A model generated the notes under the pieces. That model ran no database searches. It saw only the letters and a list, made by a program, of their open reading frames with translations, and was not told the DNA's origin. Of a DNA stretch of 64,000 nt, positions 13,016-26,076 are shown in pieces. The translations under genes and the position numbers were made by a program. Positions within the stretch are counted from its first letter, which is position 1. Every line of letters starts with the position of its first letter. Source of the stretch: Apostichopus japonicus (taxonomy: Eukaryota > Echinodermata > Holothuroidea > Aspidochirotida > Stichopodidae); NCBI RefSeq assembly GCF_037975245.1, contig NC_092576.1, forward strand, positions 21,949,611 to 22,013,610, in the 5' to 3' direction.

Positions 13016-14779
13016 CTAGAATGAAAGAATAGAGTTACTGATAATAGAGATAAATATATTGGATTTGGTTAGGATTAAAATATTTATTATGATATTATGA
13101 ATAGGAAAAAAAACGACTTCAACATAAAGGAAAGTAAAGCGATAAACAAGGACAATTAGGTTGTGTTAGTTGTAAAAAGGAATACATTGTTGGAACGGAA
13201 ATAAGGGGTTGATTTTAGGGGGAATCGAATACAAATAGGAATAAATGGTTTAGATTGGAGAAAATAGATTAGGTTATGTAGGATTCAAGGATTATTTGTT
13301 ATTGTTTAACGATAAAGTGATTAATTAAAGGCTAATATCTTGTAAGGTTTAATAAAATAGGAATGCAAGGATACAAATGAACAGAGTAAAGAAATGATAA
13401 GTTATTAATTAATAGGAATCGAATCTCAAAGACGGGATGAGAAGGTTACAAAGATTGGGTAATCAAGAATTGAAATTATTCTATCTTTTGAAGAAAAATA
13501 TTGATCACATTTATTTAATTGTGTTTTTAATTCTGAACTTTCAGAAGTAAAATGTAATTTCAAATTTAAATTGTAGTCACTAATGTAATTGGAATCATGA
13601 AAAGGAAACCTCAACTTTAACCAATGCAACGGTTTTATAAAGTTTAAAGATTTTTGGAAGAATTTATATTTAAATAAATTAGCTGTTACTTATAATTAAG
13701 ATTCAATTTAGGGAAGCAGCTGTAGATCAACTTCATGCTTCAAGAGAGAACGGTTGATAAGGCTTGAACTAATATTTCAATTAACAAATTATTTAATTAT
13801 TGGACCAAATCCTACGATTCAACGTGAATTTTCATTATTTCTAGTTAATAAGATTTGTTTAAATGATGACGTCTATCTCTGTTAAGTTCTTCAACTATTA
13901 AAAGCTAATTAATTTTATTTAATTACCATCAAATGGAATTTACCGATAGTCCTGACTTCATTCCTAGGTTTGAGTGTGACTTAACTTCTAGTGAATTTTT
14001 CGAAATGTTACATATGCTTTCTTCCTTTGTGTTTGTAGACATTCCTAATGGGGGTAATGCCTATGATCTTAACTTTCTAAAAGTTATCGTTTCTTCCAAT
14101 TAAATAACACCAACCGCTTTTTAAATCTATTTCACTGAACATAATGTTATGATAACATAATGTTATGATCTAGTAATGCATGTATCTTATCCCTGAGCGC
14201 TTAATTAAATTAATTAATTACTACTTTTCAGTTTAATCGGGTTGACCGGGTCTTCATTGTAATAACTTCTGTTACTATGTGAACATTTAGCGGACAAACG
14301 TAAATTAACAAACAAGAGATAAATCAGGTAATTACAAGTTAAATGTGAGGATGGCGCCCTTTTAAAGCAAACATCTGTTTTCGATTGATACAATTTGAAA
14401 TTAGTAGCGCACTTTCAATTTTAAAAACGTTTTAGCATTTTAAACTGGGATGATGTACATGGACATATCTCTGGTTGCTTGAAAATGACGTACGACTTTT
14501 AAAATGACTAAGACCAAAACAAGAAAACAAGATGTAACTGTAGGCGGAACACAACGTTCGAATAACTGTCAGAAAGACTTAAACGACAGTTTTGCTTTTA
14601 AATAATTATCTTTTTATAATCATTTTGTAATATAATTTGACTTAAATTAATATATTGGTGTACAGAGTTTTGAAAGCTCTCTATTAAACAGATTATATTT
14701 CACATTTAGTGTCAGGTATATCAATTGGCAGGAGTTAGGTCATTCAACTTATAATTATTTAATAAATAACATTATTTCA
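13016..14779. other. AT-rich sequence, no gene recognised
   Basis: Would be intron or intergenic relative to the LRR exon. It includes a short tandem duplication of ataatgttatgat near 14140-14170. No upstream exon with paired splice signals was found. Confidence 0.4.
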
Positions 14780-15720
14780 GACAGTCTGCTTGGTAAAATG
14801 AAACTGCAGGCTTTTTATATGTAAGATGGTCAGCTCTTACATAAAGTTTTCTTTTGTACCATAGTTTTACTTGTTTACCTGTGCAGTGCTCACTGTACAG
14901 AGGTCTATACATTTGTACAGTATATTTGTATGTTGTCTTGTGGTAGTGAAAAGGGGGATTAAGATTTCTCCTTCTGGGTTGCTAAGTAACTATCTTTGTT
15001 CTTCCTGGAAATTAGCCCTCACAGGAAATGGGGTCTGTGTATACTGTATATATTATAGGAACAAAGGAGTTTTGTGAGGGTATAGGGAGTCAGGGAGTTG
15101 GCCATAAGTATTAGAGCAAGACAGTTGCACAAGAGGAGATATATATAGTTTTAATGCTGGATAGTTTGTTTTAAACCTTAATTTACAAGTTCAATTTACT
15201 GTAGTCCTTATTATTTTATGGAAGGAGTCATATTCACCTGACAGTCTGGGACACTATTTACTATAAAGAATATTATTTACTTAGATATAATTTTACCATA
15301 AAGGATAGGCCGGGACACCATTTGTTATAACTGACATTATTTTACCACAAAGGATATACACATTATTTTACTGGAGGATAGCCTGGGACTCTATCGCTTA
15401 TTAATTAAAGGATACTATTTCGTTGGGATCAGACATTAAACCATTTATCTGTTCAACTCTATCTGATGTCGTGGAAGACCTGTACCTGATGTCACCAGCA
15501 TGCAAACTCACCAGAACAGCTTTATAAATTAAGTGTATTTACTTTACTTTTGGGTGCGCACCTCACTACTGAAAGTTGTTTTATTTAATTCTTTGACTGG
15601 GCCCAGATCAGCTGTACTGTATATTGCTTGTTATTCATAATTATAATTTCTTTTGATCCAATCCAGTTGAGTTTTCTATTTTTTTTTATGTGTCTTGCTC
15701 TGTGTTTGGTCTTCACACCA
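14780..15720. repeat. Dispersed repeat, copy 1 (partner at 34265-35130)
   Basis: Two landmarks occur in the same order and at similar spacing as in 34265-35130. The first is ctgggttgct preceded by a G-run (near 14975 and 34408). The second is ccaatccagttgagtt followed by gtgtcttgctct (near 15658 and 35064). The copies are diverged and boundaries are approximate. Positions 15230-15430 also hold degenerate internal repeats built on gggacac and accataaaggata. No protein is recognised in its frames. Confidence 0.45.
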
Positions 15721-18700
15721 AACCCAGAGTTCTCTGATCAAGAAAAACATTTATTTTCAGTGGCAAACACCCTTACATATATAACTTGCTGTAACTTCAG
15801 ATCACGAAGATTGAATAATTTAGGTCCTTACTATGATCAGTGTGGATTGCTATATATTGACTTGTGTGAAGGCCTAGACGACAAAGTTATGTAAGAACGA
15901 GTTGGACCAATTTTTGAGATTTAGGATTTTTTTTAAAGAAAACAAGGTTTCTACAGTACTGTGTTTATGTATATTTTCTTAGCTAGAATAAACAATTGTT
16001 CGCGAAATAAAACTCATTTTACATCTGCCAGTCGAGAATTTTAATGACTAGTTTTAGATTCACTTTAGTTGTAAGCTTTAATGCAAACTCAGTGATCCGA
16101 CTGTATTTTATTGCAAATTGTCAAATCCTTGTTAAGTTAGATATGCTTTAACTGGGCCTTTTGTGATACTCCGTCAACAACTCGGTCTAATATATTTTTT
16201 TTTTAATGATTTAGAATTTCCAAGAATGTCTTCTTTCTAAAGGTATGCCTACTATGGTGATGTTTGACTGAATGTTTAAGACTTCTAAGGTAACCATAGC
16301 CTATGTTAGTTTTGTTCATTGCTAATTAGGCTATGGCTTGGTCAATATAACAATTCTAGCCTAGGCCTCTATACCATACCGTCAAATTATGTCACTGATC
16401 AATGTTACAGTTTTAGCTATTACTATTAGCAGCGGTTTCCTCTCCAAAAAATAATCCAACCTTAAAATCCAGTCAACAGGTCAATTGTAACAAACAACTG
16501 AATGAAACAAGCAACATCTGCAACCTCCACCCAATATAACACTAAACCATTCATTGCTAGTGATAGATGAACACAGGTATTCAATAGCATGAGTCACCGA
16601 TATCAAATACAGGTGTTTCTTACATCGGTCTACACATTTTGGCGCCAATAAAGAAAATCATCATTGTTGGAGATACTCAACGTTGTGCATGCCTGGTGAA
16701 AACAGACAGTTTAAGAAAGATGTTAATTGGGTATTTGGTAAGAAAAGAGTCGAGGCTCCCATGAAATTTATTAACCCGATGTTTGAAGACTAATTTGCGT
16801 GGTTGTTTCTTGTGAACCTTTTTCTGAATTTCATGTTGATGCCAAGTAAGAAATTATGAGATTAAACAGTTAAGCTATCTTTGCAAGCCTGAAACTAAAA
16901 ATGCATTAGAACACATGCGGTAAGGAAAATAGAAACTTCAATTAAATTACTAGTTTTCAGCAAGAACAAGTACAGTAAATACAATCGAATACTAACAAAA
17001 TGAATAAAGGAATAATAACAAGAATCATAATAATTCTCTATTTTAGCCTTGAGCAACTGGGACGGTGTTTGTAGCTTTATTTCTTACACATATATGCACT
17101 GTTGAACTGAAACTACTTGAAATTTCCCATGTCCCATCTGGGTCACGGTAACATATACAAAAGTGGATGTTTGCCCCTACAACTCTTCATTTTCTCTCCT
17201 GTAGGTAATTACAGTGTTCTTCTCGCTTAGACAATGAAGATTGTATCATATTTAACTTCATTACATTAGGGCGAAACCCTTTCAATTCGAGAGGCATTGA
17301 AGACTCGCCCCAAACTGCGTGCGGCCATCTGAAAAAGTTAACTTTCCGTGGCTTGCAAGTGACGTTTTGTTTGTGTCGCTACAAAATGCAGACAGTACAG
17401 TAATGAAACGTGATACCTTGTTATCTTTAGCTGGACCTGAGATGTCCATCGCTGTATGGTTTGTATACTGTGCTGTGGGTATTGACTACAGCTGTATGTA
17501 CTGACTGTACATTAGTGTCTAATTACCGATGGTAGCAAGCTGTATGTGTATTTTCTGGGGTCGATGGTGGTGTTTAACACTTATGTTACACCTCATTGGA
17601 AACTAGGTCAACTTACCAGCATTAGACGTTTCTTTTTGCGCGAGTCTTCACACCCTTTAACAGTGCACGTACACCAAGAAATCACAAGGAAAACAGTCAT
17701 ATGTTACGATACGGTAAGTTGCAAAACATTGGTAACATAGTGTAATTTGGTTGTTTAGTCAGTTTCCTTTGGGTTCACCCTATTCTTAATATTATTATAT
17801 CAAGCTTTATAGCCGGTCTATCACAGTGTGGAGATTGTTTTAGCAAATCGTTGTTATCTCGAGATTCTTATCTATTTGTATTTTACATCTTTACTTTTTT
17901 TCTTCTCTTTGAGTCTTGTTTAAATACAAAAAGGAATCAGGCTAGTGTATAGTAATGTTAATTTACATCATGCTGGTCTGTTTATTTGTTCTTTTCTTGT
18001 TTAGAATGTTTCTACATCCTTTCAGTCTTTCTGTAATGCACTATATTCTTATTATTGTTCCTTTTTATCATTTTTCTTATCTGTTTGTCTCTTGTTTCAT
18101 TGTTGTATTTTTTGCCCAAATGGCCGCCCATACAGGCGTGGACTGGGATGTAACTACAGAAGGAAGCACATTATTTGGCCAATTTGTGTATATTTCTTGT
18201 GAAGTATGAATTCATGGAGGAGTTTGTCGGTAAGCTTGCCCCTCCATTCCTAAAAACGGATCGAGTTCACGAGATTTATCAATTGACCAATATATGAGAG
18301 GGGATTTTTCTGTTGGCATATGGAAACGACTTTGAGAAGTCTCAAGTCAATTACGCAATCGAAAACAAAACAGCCAAGTATTTGAATCTGCTTTTGAAGA
18401 ACTGCTGTAACTTCCCTGTCTGTTTGGTGATTACCCGCCCATATATATAATAGTTGGTTGAATAAATCAAATTACTTTAGGTTGATTGTTTATTAAAAAG
18501 ACCGAATTTGTGGATTTTGCAAGACTAGGTACAGTAGTGTGAAGTAAAGTAATAAACATTGCATATAGGCCTACAGTGCGCCCTCAATAATGTGCTCTTT
18601 CCGCCATGGTGGTAACATTGTGGAATGACACTTTTTCTATGGCAGAATGAACCGATGGCAGCATGACACGGTCCCCGGTGTACTCTAGTCTTATCTATAG

Positions 18701-18890
18701 AGAGCAATGTAACTCTGGCCTAGTCCAAGGACTTCAATAGCAATACTCAATGATCCAACGCCAGCAGGAAGAAAAAACATGACATCAGGGACAGCGATTT
18801 GTTTCAAATATTGAGGGGGGGGGGGGGACATTTGCTGCGATGCAGGTGCGTAGCAACTTTCATCCCCAAATTGTTTGTGCGCTTCGTGAT
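15721..18890. other. No gene recognised
   Basis: Unstructured sequence. One consensus-like donor (gtaagt at about 17714) follows a 64-aa frame starting at 17546, but no convincing acceptor or domain accompanies it. Confidence 0.4.
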
Positions 18891-18965
18891 TTATGTATAT
18901 GTATATATATATATATATTTATATATATAAATATATATACTTATATATATATATAAATATATATG
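18891..18965. repeat. TA-rich microsatellite
   Basis: Roughly 75 bases of interrupted TATATA. A poly-G run (about 18816-18828) lies just to the left. Confidence 0.9.
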
Positions 18966-19389
18966 AGAACCAAGTTTTTCCCAATAGTTTTTTTTTCATC
19001 CATAACCTTTATCAAGATTGTCACCAGTCACACGTCATGTTCGACTTCATTGCATCTCCTGTGGATCGATGCTTTTGTAGGTAATACTACGTAAGGGCCC
19101 ACGATACCTGTCAGCCCCACTTTTCAAGGATTTAAGCCCATTATTTGTTCAGAATTTGAACAATAAAGTCACTTCAAAACATACCCATAATGCACAAAAT
19201 TCATCTATGGATAACCAATAAAGAAAAACCCCCTTCAACCCCTAACAGACCGGTCAAAATTGCATGAGTAGAGGAAAGTATGATGAGGAATGTTGGTCAG
19301 GGAATTTTTGAAAATTCACACACAGTTAATTTATTGGTGTACAAATATTAAAACCTCTTATAGCGGCTACTATAAAACTTCGATATCAT

Positions 19390-20617
19390 AAAAAACTAGA
19401 GCAATGGTGCAGAAGCTCATACCTTTATGGCCCACCAAATTTCAGGCCATTTTTCAGATTCCAACAATTTTGGGCCAAGGAGGCCAAACATTTTAGGTTC
19501 AAAGACAAATTTATACCCCTAGTTCAAAACTGCAATAACCCCCCCCCCCTACTCCGTTAGCAGAATCCTGGCCACACCACTGGCTATAATTCCTATTTTC
19601 CCCCTTTAAATCCTATTTTACCCACTCTCTCAAACAATACCACTGACTTACCCTATTACACTTTCTCCCCTCTACCTGAGCAGACATAACTTGTTCACAA
19701 GCACACCTTCCCAAAATGTTGGCTGGCTGCCTACATACCTCAGGCTCAAAGACTTCTAAGAATCGGCAAGTGCTGATTGGCTATAGGGCTCTCACGCTTA
19801 CAGTTCAACAGTTAATAACAACTTCCAGTCCTGCTTTAATTCCACTAACAGCCTCTGCAGAGCTTAACCACAAATGTAAACAAACACTGCAGAGACTGGG
19901 AGACAAATTAAAGGAGCCTTGGCAAAAAGGTGAAGGCTCAGATTTTTTTAAACAATGGGGATTAATTGTAATTAATTAACTTTTGACCAAAAATTATTAG
20001 GCAACACCTTATTCATACACAATCCAACTATCATCAGTTCAACTTTGAATATGATCCATCAAAATCTTGAGGAGATTGAGATATTTGAAAATATTACAAA
20101 GAATGACCCCCAATGACCCCCTAAATGACATTTGACCTCAATTTTCCAAACACCCCTCGTAACCCTCATCCCGAGGAACTTGTGACCAAGTTTCATTATA
20201 ACTGGCTAAACACTGTACGAACGGAAGCAATTTGAAAATATAGGGCCGGGGCCCAGGCCACTAAAGACCCCTAGTTGATCTTTGATCTCAAATTCATGAA
20301 CACCCTGAAGGTAAAACTTCCATAGTACTATCGTGACAAACCCTCAACATTGTACCATGGAATCTGTAGGAGAAGAAGCATTTTGCATATTTCCACAAAA
20401 TGGCCCATTACGGCCCACAGGTGACCTTTGACCCCAAATTTTGGACCATCTCTGATGGCCCTATACCCAATGGTCCTTGTGTCCAAGTTTCATTAAATTC
20501 CATTACACACTGTTCGAGTGGGAGCGGTTTTACCAATTGTTGACGGATAGAGTGATAGAGTGATAGACGCCGCACTGCAACAATAGCTCACACCAGCATG
20601 CTGGTATGAGCTAAAAA
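19390..20617 (+). mobile_element. Palindrome-ended interspersed element, copy A
   Basis: About 1.2 kb, repeated in inverted orientation at 50827-51928. The left end reads aaaaactagagc and runs into a small hairpin, clearest in the other copy as GCACCA-N-TGGTGC. The right end is a 28-bp palindrome at 20585-20612, centred on cagcatgctg with outer arms agctca and tgagct, followed by aaaaa. Both ends carry agctcatacc. Relative to the other copy it has roughly 130 extra bases (19440-19585). No transposase is visible. The palindrome followed by CTAA loosely recalls Helitron 3' ends, but that assignment is speculative. Confidence 0.7.
19716..19979 (+). CDS. Repeat-borne 87-aa frame of unknown function
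   Basis: An open frame inside the palindrome-ended element. The other copy preserves the first ~66 residues (51717 down to 51472, minus strand) with four or five substitutions, including the segment LTASAELNHKCKQTLQRLG. The two frames then diverge after a small indel. No family was recognised and there is no signal peptide or membrane segment. The similarity may reflect only the young age of the repeats rather than selection. Whether it is translated is unknown. Confidence 0.15.
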   Translation: MLAGCLHTSGSKTSKNRQVLIGYRALTLTVQQLITTSSPALIPLTASAELNHKCKQTLQRLGDKLKEPWQKGEGSDFFKQWGLIVIN

Positions 20618-21235
20618 TATGCTCCAGTGGGGGCGGTCGCCCCCTTCGCTCCCCCCACCCTTGGCTACGCGCATCGATAGAAATCTTGCAGGAAACAGGC
20701 CAAATGGAAACCCAGTGAACCCATATCGATGTGGATCATATATATGATTGTACATACTTACACTCATACACAAGAGATGTACAGACATTATGATAATAAT
20801 CATGAGTGACAACATGCTATAGGGTCACAGAAAGGACCACGAGGAGAAATACACCTCATGCAGCATATGTAAGTTGAAGTTTTTGCCACCGTCAAATTTG
20901 ATTTGAATAAATAATCTCACGCATTATTTTCAATTTATAGCCACAAAAAAAAAAATATGCCACCAAATATTGGGGGGATATTACATACTATATCCCCCCA
21001 ACCTAAAACATGGGGGGGGGGACATGTTCACCCTGTCCCCCCATGATCCAATTTAAATTGGAATCCTAGTACTCTTCAAGTACTCTGGAGTTATATCCTG
21101 TTCTGGAATATTGTGGATAAATTCCAACTTGAGAATAGCAAAGGTTAAATGAAATTCATAGTTTCCCAGCTCTAGAATGAGATTCAACATGTGAGTGTGT
21201 TGGCGACATGTGTTAGCAACATGTGATTGTTAGCA
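20618..21235. other. Eroded repeat sequence, no gene
   Basis: Contains ggtcgcccccttcgctcccc and ggctacgcgcatc near 20635-20675, reminiscent of eroded ends of short non-autonomous DNA transposons. G- or C-runs occur near 21010. Positions 21197-21240 hold a short duplication of gttagcaacatgtg. Confidence 0.35.
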
Positions 21236-21462
21236 ACAGGGAGTGTTAGCTCAGTGGTTAATGCCGGTGCCTTTCAATCATAAGGTCCAGAGTTTGAGTC
21301 ACTTCAAGATTAATTTATGTTGTCCAGTTACAGAGTTGTTGACAATTGACAATCCATAATCATGGACATTAAAATATGAATGTAAGAGACTGACTTCCGT
21401 CAGCTTGATGGCTTCTTCGCGATTTCCTGCTTGCAGGAGGACCTAAAATACAACATACAACA
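21236..21462 (+). mobile_element. tRNA-derived SINE
   Basis: The head (21238-21310) looks like a decayed tRNA. It has an A-box-like ttagctcagtggtta, an anticodon-stem-like cctt/aagg pair and a weak B-box-like agtttgagtcac. A tRNA-unrelated body of about 140 bp follows and ends in a short tail of the form acaacatacaac. This head-body-tail plan is typical of SINEs transcribed by RNA polymerase III. Target-site duplications were not clearly identified. Confidence 0.6.
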
Positions 21463-22280
21463 TTCCATCATAGATGTGTTATATTGTACAGTAGTTGTGT
21501 CACCCAAGCTACTGCAGCATTATACAACACCCTTTCTTGTTCAAGGCATCCAATGCAACAAATCCATAATTTCCAGGGTAACGCTCATTAACCTGCAAAT
21601 GCACCTTTAGCTTAAATATCACAATTTGTATATGCACATTTTAAGTATTTTACGGACAATAAGCACAGGGTTTTTGAGATGGCAACTATTGACATGTTAA
21701 GAGGATCACTCACAATGACCCCTGTAGTGCTATTTTGCTATCTTGATACAAAAGATCCATAGAAATGTTTTTCTAGAGTCATTTGCCAGTGAATATATCT
21801 GAATAATTAATTTGATTATGTTATTGTTTCACTTTTGTTTTAAAAGTCACTGAGGCTCTAACGGCTCCATGATGTAATAATTCAACCATATTAAGAAACC
21901 CTCTAGTGAAGATGAAGACAGAGACTGTACTGGATAGAAGAGGTCAGGACCTACGAACCTATCAAGCTTCTTTCAGTATCCTTTACTTCTTGACGCACAG
22001 AATGACATAGGAATGGTAAGGAAGTTTGCTTGTTTGTTGTGACTGGATTTACCAAACTGCCTTAATAGTGGGTATTGATTTGATTCATTGCAGGAATCTG
22101 AAAGTCAACTTTAAAGTACCATTCCAAATATTTGTCTCAAATACTGCACTTTCTTCCTCCCCCGGCCCCCCCATCCCTTCCAAACCAGTATTGGTATTGG
22201 ATCCTCCCTGCCAATAAGACAAAAAGTGGCCCTCTACATGAAGTAACTTTTGTCTCGTAGCCCTACGAATAAAGAATGCT
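21463..22280. other. No gene recognised
   Basis: One gtaagg donor-like site at about 22017 follows a frame that is closed by a stop. Nothing else was supported. Confidence 0.4.
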
Positions 22281-24160
22281 ATTATGGAACGTGGAAAGGG
22301 TCAACGTGAGGCGCCGTCCACGCAGGAATGGTCGTTGGCTCAGAAACCGTCCACTTAGAGATCGCCGCTGAAATACAGCAGCCATCCATTTTGAAATCAC
22401 CGTTTAACGTGAGGTGCCGTCCATTCAGAAATGGACGTTGACTTAGAAACCGTCGCGACTGAGAAATGGTCGTGATTCAGAAATCGTCCATTCAGAGATC
22501 GTTCACTCAGAGATCGTCGTCTCAGAGATTGTCCATTTGAGTGACAGTCAAACTTGCATATTAATATCGTGGGCGGGGCGTGAACTTTTCAATCACAGAG
22601 TCCCACTCATACTGTACTCTTTCATTGAATTTTAAATCAAAAATTAAAATAGATCAAAAAGATGATATACAACTTGAGGAATTTGTGAAAATCGGTTTCA
22701 ACAACAGAAGAACAGCAGATTTGTTTCATTGCAGTGAATCAACTGTTATAAAAGGAGGCGTGCTTCTAGGTTTCTGGAAAAAGATGGATCTTTCGCAATA
22801 CAAACCTAAGGTTAGTATGATGAGTGTATGAGTACGGTGCTGGTATTCCTCAGCTTGCGGCCAATCACTAATACTATAGACTTGACCCCCATACTCGGTT
22901 GTTTTGATCCATTTCATTCAGTATCAGTTCGTATACTCAATCTTCGGGAGTTTGTGCATGTTGGGACGACATACAATTAAGCCCATTAGATTTTTTAATT
23001 AATAATTCGTGATTACCAGTGGTAATTTTCCCAAAAAATTATTGATTTGTTAGTATGAATTATAATTTTGCTGTAATGAAATACTTGTATGTTTTAATGA
23101 AACATAACTTGTTAAAAATGAGTTATTACTTCATAATGATGAATAATTAATTTGTAACAATTAATGTCGTATTAAGAAGTACCACACATGAAGAATTTTT
23201 AACATGCAATTATATACAAATTTTAATTTCATTCAAATTTTAATTTCTTTAAATGATTATTGATTTGTTAATACAATTTATTTATTTTAATGATATACTA
23301 TTAAATTTGTCATGAAACGTTACTTGGTAACACTGAATTGACTAATTCATACTAAGGTATCATTAAGTGTTTACGATGTTTTGTAAATTTGTAACAGCTA
23401 GTGGAATTACTTTGTGTAATGCCTATAGTATTTCATAGTAACAATTTATTAATTCATTATTGTAAATTAGAATTAAATGTTAACATTTGTAGTTACCAGG
23501 GTGAACAGCTATGATCATCTATGGTCATCGTGATACACATCACATTTGACGCTCAGTTTTATACCGAAGCATACATGTTCAGTCATCACTTCCTATTATT
23601 TTGACAAATGCTGAGCACATGGAAGGTCAAATCTCGGTCAAATTGTTTAGACCAATGAAAAAAATCTGGGCCTAGCGACGGATGTTACTACTTTCCAAAT
23701 TAGTTATCCCTGTTTGTCTATGAGTTGCCAGTTCCCTTTTGAAGTTACGGGAAACTTCTTCGGCATTTTCGACCCCCAACGTGTGGATTATTTCTTCCAT
23801 CTTAATTATTTTGGATTCTGGAAACCTTCATTGCATGTGGTCTTGGGTGTACCGAGACTTGAATGAGGCGGGAACAAGAGCGTTCTACTGTAACAGCTCG
23901 GTGTACGTTACTGGGCGGGAGCACAGTTGGTACATAGCCATTGTGAAGGGAGGACGAATTCTAGTAGGCGCGGCTCAGCATCGACCGGCGATTTGTAAGT
24001 GGACGATTTCTGAGTCAACAGCCATTTCTGTACTTCAACGGCGATTTCAAAATGTGCGGCTGTTTCATTTGAGCAATGATCTCTGAGTGGACGGTCTCTG
24101 AGTGAACGGCCATCTCTGAGTGGACGGTGCCTCATGTTGACCTTTTCCGCATTCCATATG
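22281..24160. mobile_element. DNA element with long inverted repeats made of short sub-repeats
   Basis: The outer 40 bases (22281-22320) match the reverse complement of 24121-24160 at about 33 of 40 positions, including ggtcaac and gtgaggcgccgtcca. Homology continues inward for at least 130 bases, through cattttgaaatcrccgtt on both sides. Both arms contain many copies of a ~15-18-bp word, gtccactcagagatc, as in foldback-type elements. The left arm runs to about 22570 and the right starts near 23940. The centre is AT-rich. No clear target duplication was identified, so the superfamily is open. Confidence 0.7.
22580..22831 (+). pseudogene. Fragment with helix-turn-helix-like segment inside the inverted-repeat element
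   Basis: An 83-aa frame between the inverted repeats. The stretch GFNNRRTADLFHCSESTV resembles the helix-turn-helix found in front of some transposase or integrase-like proteins (pattern: G-F-x4-A-x2-L-x-x-S-x-S-T). A gttagt donor-like site follows at about 22810, so the open part may be an exon. There is no catalytic domain nearby. The family assignment is a guess from motif shape, and the frame could be chance. Confidence 0.25.
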
Positions 24161-25506
24161 CTATAATTGTTCCCTTTCTTTGAATTGATTTAAAATTCAT
24201 AATCTGATTACTGCCTTACATAATGCTCTATGGGGTGCCAATTGGTTGAACCCATATAAAGTAAGTGAGGGTAATATGCAACAATATGTCCAGAAGATTA
24301 CAACTACAGCAATCAATTTAAGACAGAAAGTTAAAGAAATTAATCTTAATGCTTTCTTGTGGGCCTTAGGTGTGTGTGCTTTGCTATACCGTTGCTGATT
24401 GAAGAGGGGTAGGCAGCTGGGAGTGAAGGGGGCAAGCATGGTTGAGGAGGTTAAATTACCTGTCTCGCTTTATCCATCAGGGATGTAAGTGCAGCCCCCA
24501 AAAAAAACCGGAAAACTATTTGGAGACCCCAGGTGAATGCCATCCTAACACATCCTACTCCTAGCTCTGACTACTTACACACTATCATTACTGTATGTTA
24601 GGCTAGCTTAGAAGTATTAGCGCTAACACATCCTACCCCTAGTTCTTACTACTTACACACTATCATTATGTTAGGCTACCTCAAAGTTACGAATACGTCG
24701 CAGTGAACTACGGAATAAAAAACAGTCTCACATTCGAATGCGATCACAAATATCGACTTTCATATGCGTATCCCGTAGATTTCCGCCGCTCACAAATATC
24801 ACAAGCGTTAATTCCAAAACTTATGTCGAGCACCAGCAGTTACGAAGATATTAATTAGCAGTCCAATCAACATGAATTAGGCAAGGTTTTTCAACGACAG
24901 AAATGAGCTATAGCGATTTGAAGTTCGCACGTACGCAACGATATTCACATGGCACAATGTTGTACAGTGCAATGCGATGATGCGAAACTGGAAATGGTAT
25001 TTTGAGTGATCGATCAATGAAAATTAAAGTTAGCTTGCTGCAACGGGCCAGGCATTTTTGCCGCGTTGTGTCTTTGATATTCGAACAATTTTGTGGAACT
25101 TTATTGGAATTAAAAAAAAAAACGGATTTCTGTAAAAATACGGAAGACTTATTGGAATTAAAAAAAAAACGGATTTCCTTAAAAATACGGAAGACTTACA
25201 TCCCTGATCCATAAGAGTGGGGGGTAGTGAGCAGCACTTGCCTCCACCCCCCTCAATGGAAAATTAAATCAGGAAGAAAAAACAACTCCCGCTGAGGTTT
25301 TTAATTCCAGTGAAATGTTATTCCTTTGAGATGTATTTTGTTCTGTAAAAAGTTTCAACTCATCCACTCTAACTATACCTGACAGAATTAGTCCTTGGTA
25401 AAGACACTAAAATGATTGGATTCTTGCTGGATTTATCCATTGCTTGGTATACCAAATACTAGATAAATTTAAAACAGTGAAAAAACATCAACAAGGCTGT
25501 GGGCGC
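24161..25506. other. No gene; includes a 48-bp tandem duplication
   Basis: Positions 25101-25148 and 25149-25195 are near-identical 48-bp units (ttattggaatt, poly-A, acggatttc, aaaatacggaagac). They produce a repeated peptide in overlapping frames. Otherwise unremarkable. Confidence 0.6.
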
Positions 25507-25922
25507 GATTGTATGTCCAGACGTTCGAAACCATTAAGGAAGGTCGTAATACCACTGTAGGCGTTTGTCACCTGTATCGAACAATACTAGTTCTGTTTTT
25601 GGTGACATATTTGCCTTACTCTAGAGATCAAACATGATTCTAACCAATTTGAAGTCATTTGTGATTCCTAAAGCCGAATCTCGAAAGAGATACTTTAAAC
25701 AGACTTTTGTTAATGAAATGGGGGTAAACGACAAAGGCAAATGAATATATATAAACATAATGAGTTGGAAAATTTAGAAAAATGAAAAAACTTCCAGCTT
25801 CCACCGGGATTCGAACCAGGGCCACCTGCTTTATATGCAGACATCCTAACCAACTAGGCTATGAACGCTGATTGTATGTCCAGAGGTTTAAACCATTAAG
25901 GAAGGTCGTAATTCCACTGTAA
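25507..25922. repeat. 53-bp imperfect direct repeats flanking a tRNA-like unit
   Basis: 25507-25560 and 25870-25922 share gattgtatgtccag, aaccattaaggaaggtcgta and ccactgta in order. The second repeat starts one base beyond the 5' end of the tRNA-like sequence, which reads on the minus strand. The 310 bp between the repeats have no coding potential. This could be a small element with terminal direct repeats or a local tandem duplication around a tRNA-derived SINE. Confidence 0.6.
25797..25868 (-). tRNA. tRNA-like sequence, anticodon loop reads AUA (Tyr-like), probably a pseudogene or SINE head
   Basis: 72 bases with a perfect A-box (tagcctagttgg) and B-box (ggttcgaatcc). The anticodon stem is intact (tctgc/gcagg) with a seven-base loop atataaa, which places AUA as anticodon. 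A T6 Pol III terminator follows on the minus strand (about 25790-25785). Defects are one acceptor-stem mismatch, one T-stem mismatch and a weak D-stem. AUA is not a normal tyrosine anticodon, and functional tRNA-Tyr genes usually have GUA and an intron. A tRNA-derived repeat is therefore more likely than a working tRNA gene. Confidence 0.45.
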
Positions 25923-26076
25923 GCTGTGAATGTGTGAATTCGAGTTACATACGAATCACATAATGTGATTCAAAGAAAGTGAATATGCACAATCAAACCA
26001 AATTTATATTCAGATAGAAAAAAATGGTGTCAAACAAGAATAAAAGTAATACATTTAAGGACGTGGATCGACTTAC

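Noticed and set aside
23739-24086. 115-aa plus-strand frame and antisense partner
   Set aside because: Largely runs through the right inverted repeat and its short sub-repeats. No transposase motif was found.
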